Shown here: positions 31,226-34,383 of the stretch, piece after piece | Position numbering within the stretch: position 1 is the stretch's first letter | Layout: each line of letters opens with the position of its first letter | Position numbers and translations under genes: made by a program | The notes under the pieces: model-generated | Seen by the model: only the letters and a program-made list of their open reading frames with translations | What the model was told of the DNA's origin: nothing | Databases searched by the model: none | From: Candidatus Thermoplasmatota archaeon | Lineage (GTDB): Archaea; Thermoplasmatota; Thermoplasmata; RBG-16-68-12; JAGMCJ01 | Length of the DNA stretch: 34,383 bases | NCBI GenBank assembly: GCA_022848865.1 | Contig: JAJISE010000019.1 | Span: 1 to 34,383 of the forward strand | Direction of reading: 5' to 3'

Positions 31226-33499
31226 TTACCCTGGGTCCGCGTGTCCCAATTCCCCCTTCTTACCCTCATTGGCTCCCACAGGGCTCGTGTCCAGCTTCAT
31301 CGCGCGCTCCATACACACATCGGCGTCCTTCTTTCGTCCGAGGGCGTCCAGAGCTTCTCCCTTACGAAGCCAGGCCTCGGCATAATCCTCATTGATCGCG
31401 AGGGCGGAATCGAAGTACTCGAGGGCCTTCCCATTATGACCCAACTTCGCCAGAAGCTCCCCTTTCTCGGTCCAGTAGACTTCGGAATCTCCGTTCAACC
31501 CTAAGGCTATGTCCAACGCCCGCACGGCCCCCTTGAAATCTCCGGTCACGCTGAGAAGGGAGGCCTTTCGATGCCACAATAGATCGTTCTTCGCTTCGAT
31601 GCGGAGGGCCCTGTCGAGGGCCTCAAGCGCGCCTGCCAGATCATCTTTCTTCTCAAGCACATAGGACTTGACCGAGATGTGCTTCGGGTCGAGGTTGATT
31701 GCATCGTTCGCAGCTCCAATCGCTTCATCGAAACGTCCCAGGTCGGCGAGGAGCCTGGCTTTCAGCAGCAGCATATCCTCAGAAGTCTCTTCCTCTACCA
31801 GGCGCCCGCACACGTCAAGGGCCTCCTCCTTCCGGCCAAGCACGTCGAGCGCCGTCGCCAGTGCACGGAGTATGTCCGAGGACTCGATGTCGTTGTCGAT
31901 TGCTCTCTCACAGGTGGAGACGACGTCGTTGAGATCTCCCAAATCGGTGAGAGCCTTCGCCTTCCACTCGTAAGCTTCCCTGTCCTCTCTTATTTCCAGG
32001 AGTGCGTCGAAGCACATGATCGCCTCCTCATAAACTCCAAGTCTATGAAGCAGCTTCCCCTTCTCCAGGAGCGCATGGCGCGTATGCTGTTCCGCTCCAA
32101 TCGCGAGATCCAAGCAGCGAAGGGCTTCGGAGAAGCAGAAATCCGCCTCATCGTAGTTGCCCATCTTGGCCATTACCCCTCCCCTGAGGGCCCATGCCTC
32201 ATCGAAGGCTGGATTGAGGATGAGCGAGTTGTTGAGCGCGTCCCTTGCCTCCTCCAGGCGGTTCATGTCGAGTAGGACCTCCGCCTTTGCGAGCCACGCG
32301 TGGTCGTAGTTCGGGTTCAGCTCCAGGGACTGGTCGATCAGCTCGAGGCCTTCCTCCAGCTTGCCCATCTTGGCCATAGAGTACCCCTTCGCATAGAGCG
32401 CATAGTCGAAATCCGGCTTTATCTTGAGCGACTTGTCGTGGTACTCCATGCTCTCGCCAAACCTCTTCATCTTGTTCAGCGCGTTCCCGATGTTGTTCCA
32501 TGCGATCTCATAGTCCGAGTTGACCCGAATCGCTTCGAAGAAGTAAGGAATGGACTCCTCATACTTGCCCAGATTGTAGTAGGCGTTCCCGATGTTGTTC
32601 CAGAGAACCTCATCGTCCTTGTCCATCTCGAGGGCCCTCTCGTAGCATTCGATGGCCTTCTCCAGTTCGTCCATCCCGTGATAGGTGTAGCCCTTGTTGT
32701 ACCAGGCGTGTTTGTAACCCGGTCTAATCTCAAGCGCCTCGTCATAGCATTTCAGCGCCTCGTCGAAGATCCCCAGCATGAAGAACGTGAACCCCTTGTT
32801 GTTCCAGGCCTCGGCGTTCGCGGGGTCCAACTCCAGCGCCTTGTCATAGCAGTCTATCGCCTCTTCGAACCTTTCGAGAGCGTAAAGGACGTTGCCCATC
32901 CCGTTCCAGGCATCGGCGAAGTCGGGGTCGATCTCGACCGTAATCTCGTAGGCCTCCTTGGCCTTCTCGAACCGCCCGACGTCCTCGAGGAGCGAGGCCT
33001 TGCGGAACCAAGCCGCCTTGTCACTAGGATCCTCCTTCACCATCTGGTTGTAGACGTCCACGGCCCGTCTGACCTTTCCTGCCTGGGCGAGGGCCAACGC
33101 CTTGTCATATCTTGCCAGCTTGTAGTTGGGGTCGATGCTGATGGCCTTGTCGTAGCACTTGACCGCCTCGTCATAGGCACTCAGATACGAGTGCGCATTG
33201 CCCATGTTATACCATGCAATCTCGTACTCCGGGCTGAGGGCCACCGCCCGCTCGTAGCACTCAAGCGCCGCCCTGTGCTCACCCAAAGAATCCAGTGCCA
33301 CGCCTTTGTTGTTAAAGACGACTTCGTCATCAAAACCGAGCTCGACCGCCTTGTCATAGCGGGACACCGCATCTCGGTAGTTCCTCTCATCACACAGGAT
33401 GTTGCCCCGAAGAAACTCCTCCTCCGCTCTGCGCCTGTCTGTGGCCTTCTTCCCTGTGACGACCAGAAGGTTGAACGCCGAAGCCGTGGGCAGCCGCAT
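31226..33499 (-). CDS. Giant TPR-repeat protein
   Basis: 757 residues made almost wholly of about 20 tandem 34-residue tetratricopeptide repeats with the usual pattern W/L-x2-L/I/M-G-x2-Y/L-x8-A/G-x3-F/Y-A/L-x-A/P (for example AWNNKGFTFFMLGIFDEALKCYDEALEIRP). TPR solenoids are protein-protein docking scaffolds. No other domain, signal peptide or membrane helix is visible, so it is cytoplasmic; its partners are unknown. ATG 33499 is preferred because TATA CTTTTAAAT (33524-33532) lies 29 nt upstream; the in-frame ATG at 33523 falls inside or next to the box. The repeats are diverged and there is no sign of recent internal duplication. Confidence 0.88.
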   Translation of the reverse strand: MRLPTASAFNLLVVTGKKATDRRRAEEEFLRGNILCDERNYRDAVSRYDKAVELGFDDEVVFNNKGVALDSLGEHRAALECYERAVALSPEYEIAWYNMGNAHSYLSAYDEAVKCYDKAISIDPNYKLARYDKALALAQAGKVRRAVDVYNQMVKEDPSDKAAWFRKASLLEDVGRFEKAKEAYEITVEIDPDFADAWNGMGNVLYALERFEEAIDCYDKALELDPANAEAWNNKGFTFFMLGIFDEALKCYDEALEIRPGYKHAWYNKGYTYHGMDELEKAIECYERALEMDKDDEVLWNNIGNAYYNLGKYEESIPYFFEAIRVNSDYEIAWNNIGNALNKMKRFGESMEYHDKSLKIKPDFDYALYAKGYSMAKMGKLEEGLELIDQSLELNPNYDHAWLAKAEVLLDMNRLEEARDALNNSLILNPAFDEAWALRGGVMAKMGNYDEADFCFSEALRCLDLAIGAEQHTRHALLEKGKLLHRLGVYEEAIMCFDALLEIREDREAYEWKAKALTDLGDLNDVVSTCERAIDNDIESSDILRALATALDVLGRKEEALDVCGRLVEEETSEDMLLLKARLLADLGRFDEAIGAANDAINLDPKHISVKSYVLEKKDDLAGALEALDRALRIEAKNDLLWHRKASLLSVTGDFKGAVRALDIALGLNGDSEVYWTEKGELLAKLGHNGKALEYFDSALAINEDYAEAWLRKGEALDALGRKKDADVCMERAMKLDTSPVGANEGKKGELGHADPG

Positions 33500-33523
33500 C
33501 ACTAGAGTCAAGAGAGAGTCCAT

Positions 33524-33532
33524 CTTTTAAAT
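33524..33532 (-). promoter_or_regulatory. TATA box of the TPR gene
   Basis: ATTTAAAAG on the minus strand, centred 29 nt before ATG 33499; used here to choose that ATG over 33523. Confidence 0.6.
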
Positions 33533-33672
33533 GTTGTCTCGAGATTCTGGAGCGGGATACTGGAAATCGGGCGCCAATCGAGAGCGGTTGACTGCGATCA
33601 TGGACCTTTCGGCCTTTGCGCCCAACAAGCGCTCCCTTTGCATATCTGGCTACCCGAAGTCAAGTTGGTCAT

Positions 33673-33722
33673 TATTAAATACTCGGAGAATCATCTGCAC
33701 ATTCCCAGAGCCTCCAAGGAGA
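33673..33722 (+). promoter_or_regulatory. TATA box and Shine-Dalgarno of the glycerol-1-phosphate dehydrogenase gene
   Basis: TTAAATAC near 33673-33682 predicts transcription from about 33705, and AAGGAGAG (33716-33722) lies 7-8 nt before the TTG at 33730. Confidence 0.55.
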
Positions 33723-33729
33723 GAACCAC

Positions 33730-34383
33730 TTGTCGGCGCATCACACGAACAACGTAGAGGATTTCACGAAATCCAAGGCCATGGAGTTGCCCAGGAAGGT
33801 TGTCATCGGACACAGTGCAATCCTCGAGGTTGGGAGCGTGTCCGCTGAGTTGAACATAGGAAGCAAAGCCTTGATTGTCTGCGACCCAACCACCAAGGGG
33901 ATCGCCGGAGACGAAGTCGCTGAGATACTCCGTGGAGAGAATTTCTCTGCTGAGCACTACGTCATCGAGGATGCCTCCATGGAAATCGTCGACTCGGCGG
34001 CGGACCGCTTGACCGACGGTGGCTTCGACTTCGTGCTCGGTGTAGGCGGGGGCAGGCCCATCGATGTAGCGAAGTGCTCCTCGAACAAGGTCGACTTGCC
34101 CTTCCTGAGCGTTCCCACCGCAGCCTCCCACGACGGCATCGTTTCATCAAGAGGATCGATCAATAGTGATGGCGGGAAGAGATCTGTAGCGGCCCGCACG
34201 CCCCTGGCGGTGATAATGGACACTGCGATTTTGGCAGAGTCCCCCTACAAGCTCCTGGCGGCCGGCTGCGGGGACATCATATCTAACTCCACGGCGGTGA
34301 AGGACTGGATACTGGCAAGGAAGCTCAAGAATGAGTACTTCAGCAGTTACGCGGCCTCCCTGTCCAGGATGACCGCCAGTCTG
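33730..34383 (+). CDS. egsA: Glycerol-1-phosphate dehydrogenase (partial, runs off the window)
   Basis: 218 codons are visible with no stop. Glycerol-1-phosphate dehydrogenase reduces dihydroxyacetone phosphate with NAD(P)H to sn-glycerol 1-phosphate, the backbone of archaeal lipids. Visible: FTKSKAMELPRKVVIGHSAI (typical EgsA N-terminus), LGVGGGRPIDVAKCSS (nucleotide-binding), FLSVPTAASHDGIVS, and CGDIISNSTAVKDWILARK with metal-binding Asp and His positions. TTG 33730 is the start: it has an SD (AAGGAGAG) 7-8 nt upstream, keeps the family N-terminus and fits a TATA at about 33673-33682. ATG 33781 would drop the conserved KSK element. With carS at 20087 it gives two enzymes of ether-lipid synthesis in one window. 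Confidence 0.92.
   Translation, partial: MSAHHTNNVEDFTKSKAMELPRKVVIGHSAILEVGSVSAELNIGSKALIVCDPTTKGIAGDEVAEILRGENFSAEHYVIEDASMEIVDSAADRLTDGGFDFVLGVGGGRPIDVAKCSSNKVDLPFLSVPTAASHDGIVSSRGSINSDGGKRSVAARTPLAVIMDTAILAESPYKLLAAGCGDIISNSTAVKDWILARKLKNEYFSSYAASLSRMTASL

Noticed and set aside
31226-33499. DNA-level tandem repeat or CRISPR-like array in the TPR gene
   Set aside because: The repetition is at the protein level with diverged codons; no exact spaced DNA repeats are seen.

Overview
The window is archaeal chromosome, most likely from a member of the Thermoplasmatota (Euryarchaeota) or a close relative. The case for Archaea rests on glycerol-1-phosphate dehydrogenase and CDP-archaeol synthase (ether lipids), the Mre11-Rad50-NurA-HerA cluster, a PolB2-type DNA polymerase, an archaeal SepF, KaiC/RadA-like ATPases and a CxxC-rich XPD helicase. 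Many genes carry an archaeal TATA box about 27-29 nt before the start codon. The finer placement is inferred from an Asn-Gly repeat surface protein and a DUF6015-like protein, and is less certain. No rRNA, convincing tRNA, insertion sequence or CRISPR array is visible; gene density is very high and spacing tight.

Layout. 1-259: 3' end of a secreted/surface protein. 275-1192 (-): divergent FtsZ-like protein. 1385-7544 (+): mre11-rad50-nurA-herA operon for DNA-end resection, each gene touching or overlapping the next. 7536-9188 (-): radical SAM enzyme with a helix-hairpin-helix tail. 9251-11518 (+): a membrane protein, a DUF72 protein and an orphan ABC ATPase. 11678-15237 (+): an inactivated RecA-like protein, a small helical protein, PolB2 and a small unknown protein, which looks like an archaeal translesion (mutasome-like) cassette. 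15263-17249 (-): exonuclease VII (xseA-xseB) and a stand-alone tandem HARP-domain protein. 17321-20650 (-): membrane-anchored clostripain-like protease with a cytoplasmic zinc finger, zinc-finger PyrE, CarS. 20785-24992: two KaiC-like ATPases (+) flanking an XPD/Rad3-type helicase and a DUF6015-like gene (-). 24976-26433 (-): SepF and a GNAT acetyltransferase. 26540-27478 (+): a flavoprotein reductase. 27475-33499 (-): PUA protein, large Asn-Gly repeat/PEF-like surface protein, two-TM protein, giant TPR protein. 33730-end (+): glycerol-1-phosphate dehydrogenase.

How the genes work together. At least ten genes handle DNA damage: HerA/NurA with Mre11/Rad50 resect ends, PolB2 and its partners probably tolerate lesions, exonuclease VII degrades single strands, XPD unwinds, and the HARP protein may anneal or bind junctions. 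Two cell-division-type proteins (FtsZ-like and SepF), two lipid genes and several envelope proteins make up much of the rest.

Most unusual points: the Rad50 has one cysteine in the whole protein and so no CxxC zinc hook; rad50 and xseB both lack a usual start codon but have a strong Shine-Dalgarno at the same place in the preceding gene; the FtsZ-like protein has lost key T7-loop residues; the C11 protease ends in a C4HC3 finger on the opposite side of the membrane; an exact 8-bp direct repeat flanks the sepF TATA box; and four convergent pairs overlap at their 3' ends, one by 51 nt.
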